Assembly (NCBI GenBank): GCA_018806915.1
Contig: JAGKQI010000100.1
Coordinates: 744,001-808,000 of the forward strand
Direction of reading: 5' to 3'
DNA: 64,000 bases
Source: Phytophthora colocasiae
Lineage: Eukaryota; Oomycota; Peronosporomycetes; Peronosporales; Peronosporaceae
Part shown: positions 45,263-54,916 of the stretch, one piece after another
Numbering within the stretch: the first letter of the stretch is position 1
Layout of the letters: each line of letters opens with the position of its first letter
Position numbers and translations under genes: made by a program
Notes under the pieces: model-generated
The model's input: the letters and a program-made list of their open reading frames with translations, nothing else
The model's database searches: none
Told to the model about the DNA's origin: nothing

Positions 45263-45550
45263 GCATAAATTACAAAAAAAAGATATCTTGTTTTGAAAAT
45301 GATTAATTTCCACCAATCAAAATGATGTGATATAAACGACGGCTTAAGCAAAGATTTAACATGTTGTCTTGTTGTGTAAAAACCATACCTTTCCCATCTT
45401 GACTCGTATCCTAACGCTGGAGGACCACGTATTTTATCATACAAACTTTCATATACATGCACGAAGTGTTAGCCCATTCATTTTTTAAGATACACGCATT
45501 TTTCAAGCTGCATTAGGACTAAGTTCCTCGATTGGGAAGACAAAGCGCTT

Positions 45551-46771
45551 GTGCAGCTAGCTGCTGAGTTCGAGCGCCAGGGAATCCGAATTACGTGGAG
45601 TTATGTAGCGCGCCGTATGGCTCAATCGAAACGAACAGGGCGTGAGCTACAACTACGTATGGCTAGTCTGAAGCGGACACACGGACGAAGGCTGGCCCAG
45701 TTCCCGCGCTGCTTCTTCGGCAGATTCTCCACGCCCTCTTCCGGGCGTAGACAAGCTCTCGCAGATAATCAAGTGACTCGACCGTATAACCCACTTTTTG
45801 TTGGTCCAGGTGTTGCAGTCGAACTGCCAAGAAACAACGGCAGCCCAGTACCAAACATTTCTGGGCTTGTGACGGGTGCAAGACCAGCGCGTTGTGGTGA
45901 AGACCAACGTGTACGTGATTGTGATGGCAACCCTCCAGAAGTGGCTTGTATCGCATCATCTGAACCACATGTATGTACGCAAGTTATCAGCCATGGAAGT
46001 GGTGAATTACGAAAATCTAGCGTCGTTCAAATTGGGAATGCTAACTGCGAAAGTGGTGTCGATGGCTGTAGTCGTGAATCGAGCGATGGAAGAGGTGGTC
46101 GGGATGAAACCGGTGGAAAGGCTTCTAGGCGAGTCCATACTGAAGAGGAAGCTGCATGCCTACTTCAAGCAATGTTTGGAGATGTTAGGCCCAAGGATAT
46201 CCGCCAAAAGACTGGCCGGCCACAAGAAAATGCTGGAGAAATTCTACCCGCCGGTGTTGCTGTGATGATCAAGACCATTGGCCCTCTTCGACCAAGAGAT
46301 GTCTTCTTAGACATCGGTGCTGGAATTGGAAATGTGCTGTGTCAAGTGGCGTTGACCACTGACGTTGGTATTTGTGCTGGAATCGAAATGCGGAAGGAGC
46401 TCTGTGACCTAGCTACGGAACGGATTGAGCTCCATACAAAAGGCCTTCCTAGTCTGAAGAAGGTTGCACTGAAGTGCATCGATGTACGGGATGCTGCGTT
46501 ATCGCGAAAATCACCAGCGAGCAATGCAACTGTGATATTTGCAAATGTCTTCCTCTTCGAAGAGGACGCGAAATTGGTCGTCACACACGAGCTTGGAGCC
46601 ATGGAAAAGGCTCGAATTGTTGTTGCCACCTCATTGTTTTGTCCTAGGCACCGAGCGACATGCACGCAGCCATTCTGTAAAAATTGGCAATTAGTCCGTC
46701 GGTTCGATGCAGCATGTAGCTGGAAATCTGCTTTGCACCCTATGTATATGTACGAACGTAGGACGGAATGA
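45551..46771 (+). CDS. SANT-like plus DOT1-like methyltransferase carried in PB2
   Basis: The frame is open for at least 406 residues. It may begin at an earlier exon, since sequence from about 45514 (DWEDKALVQLAAEFE) continues the domain and is preceded by a possible splice acceptor. The N-terminus is a helical SANT/MYB-like module (RITWSYVARRMAQSKRTG, LQLRMASLKRT). After a variable spacer comes an AdoMet-binding fold of DOT1 type: VFLDIGAGIGNVLCQVAL (motif I), GIEMRKELCDLATERIE, then VIFANVFLFEEDAKLV. DOT1 enzymes methylate lysine 79 of histone H3 in nucleosomes. Activity and substrate are inferred only. The gene runs convergent to the PB2 transposase. Confidence 0.75.
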   Translation: MQLAAEFERQGIRITWSYVARRMAQSKRTGRELQLRMASLKRTHGRRLAQFPRCFFGRFSTPSSGRRQALADNQVTRPYNPLFVGPGVAVELPRNNGSPVPNISGLVTGARPARCGEDQRVRDCDGNPPEVACIASSEPHVCTQVISHGSGELRKSSVVQIGNANCESGVDGCSRESSDGRGGRDETGGKASRRVHTEEEAACLLQAMFGDVRPKDIRQKTGRPQENAGEILPAGVAVMIKTIGPLRPRDVFLDIGAGIGNVLCQVALTTDVGICAGIEMRKELCDLATERIELHTKGLPSLKKVALKCIDVRDAALSRKSPASNATVIFANVFLFEEDAKLVVTHELGAMEKARIVVATSLFCPRHRATCTQPFCKNWQLVRRFDAACSWKSALHPMYMYERRTE

Positions 46772-47060
46772 AAACTAAAATAAAGACTTCAATCATCGCG
46801 GTGGTGCTTTTAATGATCTGGGTTCTTCTCATATGCCTGTTGTGCTGCCCGAGATACTCAAATACTTGTACCAGCGAAGGCAAGGTCTAACCTCGGCAAC
46901 TACCAAGTGCAACACTCGAAAACGTAAAGCTAAAAGATAGTGTGCGCAAAACTGAGTGAGGTTTGTCCAGTGTTTGGCTCGGGCCGTGCGGTGAACTCTG
47001 ACAACTACTACACAAGTACAACTATTAGAAGCTCTACGGGTAAAAAGGGAACGATCGCAT
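46772..47060. other. Non-coding stretch downstream of the DOT1-like gene
   Basis: Holds AATAAAG-type sequence at about 46778 that could serve for polyadenylation. I see nothing else. Confidence 0.35.
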
Positions 47061-47097
47061 TCAAGTCGTCAACTGCATCTTCATCAACGTAGGTGCC

Positions 47098-47298
47098 GTG
47101 GTGGAGGCGTCCGTGTCGAAAGTCTGGGCCTTCTCGGCTGGCCGTCTCATCGCCGACATCGCGTCCGGCACGGCCACGGGAACCATCGGCGCGGAGCTGA
47201 CGCCGCCGCACATGCGTGGCATCCTGGGTCTGGGTCTGCAGATCTCCGTGACCATCGACATCCTGTTCCCGGCCATCACCTTCTTCTTCGCCACGAGT
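47098..47298 (+). pseudogene. Sugar-transporter (MFS) fragment
   Basis: About 65 codons resemble the central part of a major-facilitator sugar transporter, after the GR motif (GRLIADIASGTATGTIGAEL, PPHMRGILGLGLQ, ILFPAITFFFA). There is no start and no remainder of the 12-helix protein. It abuts the START-domain fragment on the other strand at about 47300, so it is a captured piece. Confidence 0.6.
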
Positions 47299-47299
47299 T

Positions 47300-48038
47300 C
47301 CAGCTGGCTGTATCTTCTCTTGAACGTACCAATATCATCCACACACACAAAGCACGTCTTCACTTTAGCGGGGACCACGAGCTGACTGCGTCTTCCGAAC
47401 GTCTGGTTAGCCACGCGCTTCATGTTCACGTACTTCTTAAGATGTTCGAGACTCATGAGTCGCTGCCGCAGTCCTTTAGCCGCCATCCACTGGGGTACCT
47501 TTCCTTTCAAGTCTGTATACACCGCCTGTACAATATCCAGCGTCTTGCGGTCTCTCTTGCTCTCAATGAACACGATACCCAAGCGGTACATGCTTCCCCT
47601 CACAAAGCCGTGGGTCTTCTCCATATCTGGACAGCTCTTTATCTTCATCGAGTGTAAGCAACGAGCAAAGCCCCTTCATTCATCAGGTAACGCAAAGCGG
47701 CGCTGAATCTCTAAGTAGCAGTAGTCTCTGTTGCGCAAAGTACGGTGAGCGTACTGCTGATCAGCGAATACCAATGAACCCGACCTTGACGTTCTCCACT
47801 CGAATACTATCCATTTTCTCTGTGTATTCCCATTTGAGACCGTCCTGGAACTGCTCGTCGTCGCTATCGAGGCTAGAGCCGGTGCTGTTGAAGGCCTCTC
47901 TGGCGGAGAAGCGCAGTGACTAGAGCTGGTGCTGTCGAAGGCCTCCTCGACGGAGAAGCGCAGTAGCTCGGAGAACGACGGGCAGTTGAACTTCTTCCAT
48001 TTGGGCTGCTTGGACCGGCTAAAGTGCGGGAGGGACAT
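47300..48038 (-). pseudogene. START-domain protein fragment captured in PB2
   Basis: The N-terminus (FSRSKQPKWKKFNCPSFSEL) and an ORF to RFALPDE stop at a TGA near 47676. The same frame then continues (FVRGSMYRLGIVFIESKRD, DIVQAVYTDLKGKVPQWM) into a truncated Cys-containing segment (KTCFVCVDDIGTFKRRYSQ). This resembles oomycete START-like lipid-binding proteins that continue into a FYVE-like finger. The rest is missing. The TGA probably replaces a Trp codon. Confidence 0.6.
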
Positions 48039-48040
48039 GA

Positions 48041-48151
48041 TACAATTTGTAGTAGAGATTCATATGATATGAAACTATACAATTTGTAGTAGAGATGCAT
48101 ATGATATGAACCTATACAATTTGTAGTAGAGATGCATATGATGGTATTGAA
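48041..48151 (+). repeat. Tandem repeat, 37-bp unit, three copies
   Basis: Units start at 48041, 48078 and 48115 with TACAATTTGTAGTAGAGAT. The third is degenerate at its end, and a decayed fourth follows to about 48200. Confidence 0.9.
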
Positions 48152-48830
48152 TATACAGCTAATAGAAGAGATGCACATGATTTATTACTTTACAATTTGT
48201 GGTATACTTGCATATCATTGCTGCCATTCAAACTTTCTTGCTAAAATACAACTCGGATCACAAGGATGGATGCTGGCCGTCGTTCCCCCTCAGCCCAGCG
48301 CAGATCCGGTACCACCTGGCCAAATCCAATACCCCCAGATATTTAAAGTGTGCTGCTTATGGACGTGAGCATCCTCCCTAAGAGCGCACCGATGCATTGA
48401 ACGTGAACGTGGAGACAAGTGCTGTGATGCAACCAACCGTCCAAGGTGACTCATAGTCATTGCTGGACCAGTGGAATCGTTGCTGCTTCACCGGCTAGAT
48501 CTACACCATTTTGCAGCACTGCACTACGTTGATCCAAGATATCGAAAAAGAGTCAAGACATGCAGAGGCATAGTGCATTGCTAAGGTTCTAGATTCCTCA
48601 GTGGAAGAGTCGGTATCAAATGTAGCTAAGCGATATACTTACATTTTGCTACTCCTACAGATCCAACTGCAACCAGGAGAACGTACTCGCAACGCTGCTA
48701 AAGAAGAAGTTCTCCACAGGGTAATGCTGTGTTCTGTTGGGTCAGTGGATTCTTGTTGCTGACCGATGTGCTCTTACGTCAGACTGTTAATGGCTCGTGT
48801 GTATCAACTGCATCCCGTCTGAGGTGATCC

Positions 48831-49382
48831 ATGAGCTGCCTGGTCGACGTCATGAATAGGGAGTTAGTACACTGGGTGTCGCTCGTCATCACCACGAAAG
48901 CTTTCTTCGGAGCGAAACGATTCGACTTGGCAGATCCGAACGACCTCGGACTCAGCAGCAAACACATCGTTGGAGGTGCTAAGGGATCGCTCAAGCGCCC
49001 ACAACTCGACTACGTCGACGTCATCTTCTTCCGCCAACCTGACCCGTACACGCCGATTGAGGAGACTGTACGAGCATGAAACTTCGTTATCGAGAAAGGT
49101 TTGGCGTTCTACTGGGTCATAAGCTCTTGGAAGTCGGCCTATGTCACAGGAGCGTGTGATCGCCGACCGTTTTGGACTGATCCGTCCCATCGTGGATCAG
49201 CCCGAGTACAGTTTGTTGGAGCGGACGAGGGTGGAACACGAGTACGTGGACTTGTACCCGAAGCTGAAGCTCGGTCTTACCTCGTGGTCTCCGCTTGCTT
49301 TCGGAATCCTGATGGGGAATACAGTACTTGCACGCCCGAAGGCTCCCGCATGGAGATCACCGGATTCTACGACCCTAAGTGA
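48831..49382 (+). pseudogene. Aldo-keto reductase (Kv-beta-like) fragment captured in PB2
   Basis: Successive frames give [44 protein letters not shown], then after a TGA NFVIEKGLAFYW. After a shift come RFGLIRPIVDQPEYS and LGLTSWSPLAFGILMG, and finally PEGSRMEITGFYDPK. This order matches the voltage-gated potassium-channel beta-subunit-like aldo-keto reductases. The N-terminus and C-terminus are missing, and at least three frame lesions are present. It is not functional. Confidence 0.75.
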
Positions 49383-49461
49383 AGCACCGAAGACGAAGTA
49401 GTGCAGACGACGAGCTGATACAGGTGAAGATGAAGACGGAGGTATTCAAATGAGTTTTTTA

Positions 49462-51786
49462 CTACATGTTAATTTGGCGAACTGCTGTTGGTTTGTGCGC
49501 AGGTTTCGCGTCTACGACTTCGAGCTGTTGCCTCAACCTTGCTAGCGCTGAACTTCGACAGATATTGCCTTTGCTCGTAAAGAGCCCTTGAGGTAAATAA
49601 AATCGATGATAACGCTCCCAACAAGTCCAAGTTGTATCAGGACACGTCCACGGCTTGTGGGCCTCGCGATGAACACCACTGCAGAGACACACACCGTGTG
49701 TATGACAGTAGTTGGTAATTTCTGTAGGATATCTACCTTCCCATCTGCATATAATGCAGCGGCGGCGTTTTCGACTTTTGTCTTCGTATACTTGCTTAGA
49801 TGTCACCGAGGCACAGGCAATTACAGATGGACTGCTATGTCCCTGGTTGGGTCGGGAACCTAGTGGTGTAGTTCCTGTCGACTGGCCAGCCTCAATGTCA
49901 TGCGGTATCCGGCTTCCAAATAGCATCTGACCTTCGCTTGCCACTTCTTTCCAATGACCATTGATGAGTTCGTGTACGAGTTCCGTCATAAAGACGCGGT
50001 GGGGGTCACGGGTGATATCGTTCGGTCTGACAAGACGTCGCGTCAAAAATGCATTGGCCCTCGCGACATCAATCAAGGCCAGTGCCAGCTTCTTGTGCCA
50101 GCGCTTGAATGAGTGTCCATCTGCAATAGAAAACCGCCCTCGAATCTGATCCAAGCGGTCTACGCCCTGCATGTTACTGTTATAGGCCCGAATGCATGTG
50201 GGAGCAGTAAACTCAACGTGTTCGTGGGCTACCATGCGCGTTACGGTAGATACTGAGGAAGCGTCCGCGGTCGAGACCATATTCACGATATTCCCGTCGC
50301 ACCAAGAGGCTGCTACCATGCGATGCTCTAACGAGACTGCCAGGCGTAAATCTCCGCGGGTACAATTGTCGTGATCTTTGTCAAGGATCGTGTGCCCTGG
50401 GAAATGCTTGCTGTTGGTTCGGATTGTTCCCCGTCCATAAAGGCCTTTAATTCGGAGTTCCTGGAGTAGTTGCACCGAAGTGTAGTAGTTATCCATGTTC
50501 AGCACTCGATTTGTTCCAAATAACGGGCGTGCGACCTCTAATACGTGCTGCCGAATCTTGGCGACTTTTTCCAACTCTTCTCGCAGTTGCTCCGTCTCAT
50601 TCGCCGTAACCACCCCTTCAAGTCGATCCGCAATGTCAGACTTATTGCAGTGCAATCGGTAGTTTAATGCAATCCAGCTTGTAGAACAGCACAACATGTA
50701 CAGCCTAAAATGATACTTTCCAGTAGGCTTCGTAGGGTTGAAAACGATGAGATGGCGACCTTGACGCGATCTACAAGCGACGCTGGCCTCATCCAAAGCG
50801 ACATCACGCCCAACAACCACATACTTGTCGCCTGTCACCTTCAGTAGATTCAATAGCGGGCGGATTCGAGCAGCAGCGTCTTTGTGTAAGTTAGTGGGAT
50901 TTGCGTTGAAGCTGAGACAACGTCTAAAGAGTTTGAAGCGGTTTAGACTCATTACACCATCCAGAGACGTCGTACATCCACCAAATATGCGATCTTCTGG
51001 TTGTGGTCCCCAATAGTTTGAGTATTCCCCTTTGTCGTTTAAAGCCATGAAAAAAAGAATTCCAATAAACGTCATCAATTCAGGTAGCCTGAACGGGCTT
51101 GATATCCGGATCCCCTTGATGATGGCATACTGGTTCGTCTCGTGAAGGACTTGCCTCCAGAAATACAAAGGAATATACGCGAAGAAGCACGAACAGGCCG
51201 AGCGCTCAAACATGTACTTGTACTCAGGTCGAATACGCGTCTTGGTAGTGCCATCTGCGTGGGTGTATAAATCCATCGGCTCATCAACTTGGTCATCAGG
51301 GGTAAACCGCATGTTTCGTATTGCTTCAACTTCAGCTAGGTTCGATGTAAGCTGCGCAGGAAACTCGTACTCGTAATACTCGCCGGCTACATCCAGGTCA
51401 GCTGCATCACCAACTTCCAATACATCAGCCCCAGCCGAATCAGTCAACACGGCCCACTCCGGGTTCTCCAGGTGTGTAACCGAACGATAATTTTCAATGC
51501 CTGCTTGAACCAAGCCCACGTTGATATGCTCCACAGCGCTTTGAAAATGTGTGTCCAACCACCGAATTTGAAACAGCGACGCAAATCTTCCTTTCGTTGG
51601 GCGACGGCAGACTCGACCGACGATAAACGCTGTTCCAATCACTCTATAACACTTCGCCTTCATCCACTCTTCTTGTGCAGGCGAGAACGCCACCAATTTG
51701 TCAATAAAAATATCCTCCAAAAGAGTCAAAGGAGCCCTGGTAGGTGTTTCTGCAATATACACATGATTAGAGTAGCAACCTTTCAC
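49462..51786 (-). CDS. PB2 transposase main exon (DDE_Tnp_1_7 / piggyBac type)
   Basis: An uninterrupted 774-codon frame. The core holds the three acidic residues of the superfamily at positions 332 (VALDEASVACRSRQGRH), 432 (VLNMDNYYTSVQL) and 543 (NMQGVDRLDQIRGRF). A C-terminal Cys/His-rich domain lies at about 660-720 (RRCIICRWEGRY, YCHTHGVCLCSG, TWTCWERYH), as is usual in piggyBac proteins for binding the transposon ends. The first codon shown is GTG, since the true start is in upstream exons (51815-52977). It would act in the nucleus by cut-and-paste at TTAA. Of the two piggyBac-like transposases here, only this one is intact in its core. Confidence 0.9.
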   Translation of the reverse strand: MKGCYSNHVYIAETPTRAPLTLLEDIFIDKLVAFSPAQEEWMKAKCYRVIGTAFIVGRVCRRPTKGRFASLFQIRWLDTHFQSAVEHINVGLVQAGIENYRSVTHLENPEWAVLTDSAGADVLEVGDAADLDVAGEYYEYEFPAQLTSNLAEVEAIRNMRFTPDDQVDEPMDLYTHADGTTKTRIRPEYKYMFERSACSCFFAYIPLYFWRQVLHETNQYAIIKGIRISSPFRLPELMTFIGILFFMALNDKGEYSNYWGPQPEDRIFGGCTTSLDGVMSLNRFKLFRRCLSFNANPTNLHKDAAARIRPLLNLLKVTGDKYVVVGRDVALDEASVACRSRQGRHLIVFNPTKPTGKYHFRLYMLCCSTSWIALNYRLHCNKSDIADRLEGVVTANETEQLREELEKVAKIRQHVLEVARPLFGTNRVLNMDNYYTSVQLLQELRIKGLYGRGTIRTNSKHFPGHTILDKDHDNCTRGDLRLAVSLEHRMVAASWCDGNIVNMVSTADASSVSTVTRMVAHEHVEFTAPTCIRAYNSNMQGVDRLDQIRGRFSIADGHSFKRWHKKLALALIDVARANAFLTRRLVRPNDITRDPHRVFMTELVHELINGHWKEVASEGQMLFGSRIPHDIEAGQSTGTTPLGSRPNQGHSSPSVIACASVTSKQVYEDKSRKRRRCIICRWEGRYPTEITNYCHTHGVCLCSGVHREAHKPWTCPDTTWTCWERYHRFYLPQGLFTSKGNICRSSALARLRQQLEVVDAKPAHKPTAVRQINM

Positions 51787-51814
51787 TAAGAAACCTCACA
51801 TGTAGTTCGCACCT

Positions 51815-52277
51815 TGTCTGTGGCCAGTACCCGCCGGAATTCTACCAACGCTATCAACTTCTTCGGCTTCAACGTCAATGACTTCTCGTCTGTTGTGAGT
51901 TTCGTCATCCGTAGCAGCGACCCGACCGCGTCCTTCACCAACCACAGCTTCGTACGGGCCGTCAGGAGTACTTTGGCCGTCTGCCAACAGAAATCACAGT
52001 TAAAATCGTAGCGTGGTGTTCCACCCTTCACGCGTTCCTACCTTTATCCCTGCCCGTACCGGCAGAATTGCGATTGACGCCCTCAACCTCGACAGCATCA
52101 ACGTCGATGATCTCACCGCCCTCGTCATGTACACCACCCGTTGCGGGGCTTCGACCTCGGATCCGTGCGCCATTGCCGTCTAGAACTGATTCAACGTCGG
52201 TGATACCGCTGCCGTGGTCGTGTTCTCCACTCGTAGCAGTACCACGACCTCGACCTTCGCCACGAACTCGACCGCGA

Positions 52278-52328
<51 letters not shown>

Positions 52329-52977
52329 TGGCCACCCCCACCTTCTCGTCCGCGGCCTCGTAAACGAACGTCGTCACGAGATCGATCGACGTCTATCAGC
52401 AGCAAACGCACGTTAGATTAGCAACTTTAAATGCTGCAACACTACACACCTACTCACCTCGTGCCTGGCCGGTACTGACGGAACTGCCACCAATGCTCAC
52501 AGCCACGTCTTGTTCGCCACTCGTAGCAGCAATTTGATCTCGTCTCTGACTACGTCCACCATAGCGCCCTTGATCTTTCTGGTCTCCACGGGTACTATTG
52601 TCGTCTGTCACCAGCACACATAATGTTAGATCAGTACCTTAACGTATTCCGCATTGCATTGCACCTGTGTCCGTCGAATCAAAGAACGCTTCTGGCGTTA
52701 CAAAACGTAGGACTGCTTCTTCCCCGAGGAGAAAGTCCTCTCCTTCTAACCCTCTTGGGTTTCCACCAGGCTTTACGTAGCGATACCGACTCTCCAGTCC
52801 TGTCGGTGGCTTCGAAGTCCACCCTTCCCTTCGTAACTGGACCCAGGCATGCCTAAACTCGATCAACCCGCAGCTTGTGTTTGATGGTGTCTCCGACACA
52901 GAAGATCTGGTAACACGCGTTCGCTTGCTTGGATGGGGGGCCTGCGTCGCCTTGGTGCGCTTCCTAGTTCCAGACAT
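51815..52977 (-). CDS. PB2 transposase 5' exons with RG-rich repeats
   Basis: Exon 1 starts at ATG 52977 (MSGTRKRTKATQ) and holds the module WVQLRREGWTSKPP / SRYRYVKPGGNP / DFLLGEEAVLRF, shared with the PB1 N-terminus. Three shorter downstream exons, at about 52612-52457, 52400-52040 and 51990-51815, encode related segments. Each has RG-rich sequence, an ATSGEHD-like motif, and in two cases EIIDVDAVEVEGV / EVIDVEAEEVDSV followed by AGTG. Exact splice sites are unresolved, and the junction to the main exon is ambiguous. RG-rich segments often bind nucleic acid, so a DNA- or RNA-contact role is inference. Confidence 0.6.
52281..52328. repeat. Hexanucleotide repeat (CGTCCT)8
   Basis: Eight perfect units. 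On the minus strand they encode the Arg-Gly run of the PB2 transposase 5' exons. Such a run is prone to length change. Confidence 0.95.
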
Positions 52978-53022
52978 CTCCCTCCTGCACTTCCAGTAAT
53001 GAGTAGGCAGCAGAGCCGTCAA

Positions 53023-53608
53023 TTTTTATAAATTGTGACGGATACACTTTTTACTGTCAGTATTACGTTCGGAAAATGAATGGCATTTGATAACGGAGGT
53101 TATTAGATCCTAGAAATGCAGCTGTTGATGGTATAGAAAATTTAAAATTGATGCACATCATAAATGAACTTCATACTAAAGCCAAGATACATGCACCATT
53201 GTTAATGAAATCCACTGCATATCTTTATACTTTCGATAGAGCATAAAAACAATTTCCCACACAACTGGCGTGGAAGTGAATTAAATTGGCATTCTTGCAC
53301 TTCATTTTACGAAGTGCTACACGCAGTGGCAGTCTGGAAGTACACGAAGCACCAGCCGAAGGCGAATCCAGCCATCGCAACATGTCACCTCTCTACGCAC
53401 TGTCAACGTCGTCAACGCAAGGTTACTTCGTTGGTCATAAACTGGTGAGGGGCGATAACTTTCAGTAAAGAAAAATATTTTCTCTGTAAGATATGTTTTG
53501 GGTACTCTGTACCATTTATTGAGCCAATAAGCGACGAGTTCGTCTAGTCGTGCAAAAAAATAATTAAAAGCCAATCAGATGGAGCTTAGAGTAGTACAGT
53601 GATTTTGT
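53023..53608. other. PB2 non-coding region upstream of the transposase
   Basis: AT-rich, with no recognisable coding content. It should include the transposase promoter. Confidence 0.4.
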
Positions 53609-53737
53609 AAAAGGGCGCTCAGAGAGCGTTTAATCGTCTCCTTTTTCTACACAGTATAGAAAACGTACGATGGTTGTGCTCTCGTAACCAAGCTGAACTA
53701 CCGTGATTTTCTAAAAGGGCGCAGTGAGCGCCCTTTT
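53609..53737. repeat. PB2 right subterminal repeats
   Basis: GTGATTTT(G/C)TAAAAGGGCGC occurs twice, about 104 bp apart. The second copy forms a hairpin at 53713-53737 with arms AAAAGGGCGC around AGTGA. These mirror the left-end hairpin at 45238-45262. Confidence 0.8.
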
Positions 53738-53779
53738 AAGAGGCATTAACTTAAAATTGTATACTATACTTTATCAAGG

Positions 53780-53798
53780 TGGCGCACGATAGGGTTAA
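53780..53798. repeat. PB2 right end: terminal repeat plus TTAA
   Basis: CGCACGATAGGG is followed by TTAA (53795-53798). Read inverted, it starts CCCTATCG and pairs with the left CCCTATTG. Confidence 0.85.
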
Positions 53799-53816
53799 GA
53801 ACTACGGTTTTAGAGA

Positions 53817-54273
53817 TCTGCTTCTTCTTCGTTGTCGTCCTCAACTGCGCGTTTCACGGCGTTCGAAATCACTTCGTCCGTCACTAAGTCTCAGTTCATC
53901 TTCAGGTAAAGTAAGGTCTCGAGCGTCTCATGACTGATGCTTTTCCGAAGATACCCCAGCATGCACTTAATCTTGGAGAAAAGACGCTCTACTTGTACCG
54001 AAGTGGCTGGCAGCCAAGATGCGAGATGAGGTTATGATAGCCGCGACTTCGGTCCTGAAAGATGAAGGTGTTGCATCCGTTGCAGGTTCTTCCTCCGCTT
54101 GTTTGGTCTCGATACATCAACGAACAGATCTCCTTGTTCGGGAGACCAGGGTCTAAGGTAGCCATGGATGACGAGGGTGAACAAGTTGAGTAGAAGAGTG
54201 TTGGACTTGGTTCGCAAAATCGGAAATGCCAGCATGAGAGTGGCTGTGGTCCCCGGCACGGTATAACGCCCAC
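53817..54273 (-). pseudogene. hAT transposase relic: BED-like finger joined to dimerisation motif
   Basis: On the minus strand a Cys/His finger-like segment (TCNGCNTFIFQDRSRGYHNL, then ISHLGCQP) is followed within a few codons, in another frame, by a hAT dimerisation motif (TSVQVERLFSKIKCMLGYLR, SHETLETLLYLKMN) and an acidic tail. A TGA interrupts the tail. The catalytic core is missing, as in the ORF at 34486-35022. It lies just outside the right end of PB2. Confidence 0.65.
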
Positions 54274-54583
54274 CGGGAGAGGTTTCGAGGACTGCTTTAC
54301 TCCTCGACTCTTACCGGATCTTTATAGTATCTTATAAGTTGAAGTTGACAATAATATTGTCAATTAAGGGTACGTTCATCAATAAGGGATTGAGACGCCT
54401 CCAGCCCCGTCAATCCCTAATCCCTACTTATTTGGAGAGCCCTGGGCATTTTGTGTTCCAGTGCCAGACGTGGAAACTTCTTATCGGCGAGGAAGATTGC
54501 GAGCAGCTCGGATCGTGTTAAACAGCGGTGCCGGGAAGCCTGTCGCAGTCGGTGGACTGGGGGCGACAGGGACAGCTTGTCGG
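54274..54583. other. Unassigned stretch
   Basis: A short inverted pair (AAGGGATTGAGAC at about 54381 against GTCAATCCCTA at about 54409) is visible. I see no gene. Confidence 0.35.
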
Positions 54584-54752
54584 ATGTCGGCAAGCGTACG
54601 GCACTGCTTCAAGCTTTGGTCGCGTCAGCATACAATGAGTCCAAGCCCCGGTCAACGCAGGCGTTGAGGATGGCGAGGCACGCGCCTTCATCCCTACCAG
54701 CGAAGGAGAGGTTTACGTCACTGCGCCGGATTGGATCAGGGGCACACTGCAC
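54584..54752 (+). repeat. 169-bp direct repeat, left copy (candidate short LTR)
   Basis: It matches 61515-61683 base for base by eye, with a TG...CA core of 167 bp. The pair brackets the third chromovirus, as LTRs would. No matching 5-bp target duplication is visible, so it may instead be a dispersed host or element fragment. Confidence 0.6.
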
Positions 54753-54916
54753 GGACACCAAGTGGGCGTTGACACGCGCCTACGACTGCACAACTGCTGA
54801 GCCTGGATGGAAGCACAAGAGAAGTTAGGTCGGCTCAGTTTGCCTGTTTGCATTTCAATCATTAATAAACTTTCCTCTTTGGAAACAAGCCCCGGGTAAA
54901 CGCGACAAAGCTAGCT

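Larger units (their letters stand above)
39432..53794 (-). mobile_element. Large piggyBac-like transposon PB2 with cargo genes
   Basis: Boundaries are TTAA duplications (39428-39431, 53795-53798) followed by short inverted CCCTAT(T/C)G ends. Subterminal GGGCGCTCAC-type hairpins occur near both ends. Without the nested chromovirus the element is about 8.6 kb, long for the superfamily. It carries a transposase on the minus strand (52977-49462) and a DOT1-like gene on the plus strand (45551-46771). Fragments of a START-domain gene, a sugar transporter and an aldo-keto reductase lie between them. That a single element holds all of this is inferred from the ends. No second copy is in the window to confirm it. 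Confidence 0.75.

Noticed and set aside
48041..48200. 37-bp repeats as a CRISPR array
   Set aside because: The units are directly adjacent with no spacers, and the window is eukaryotic. This is a simple tandem repeat.
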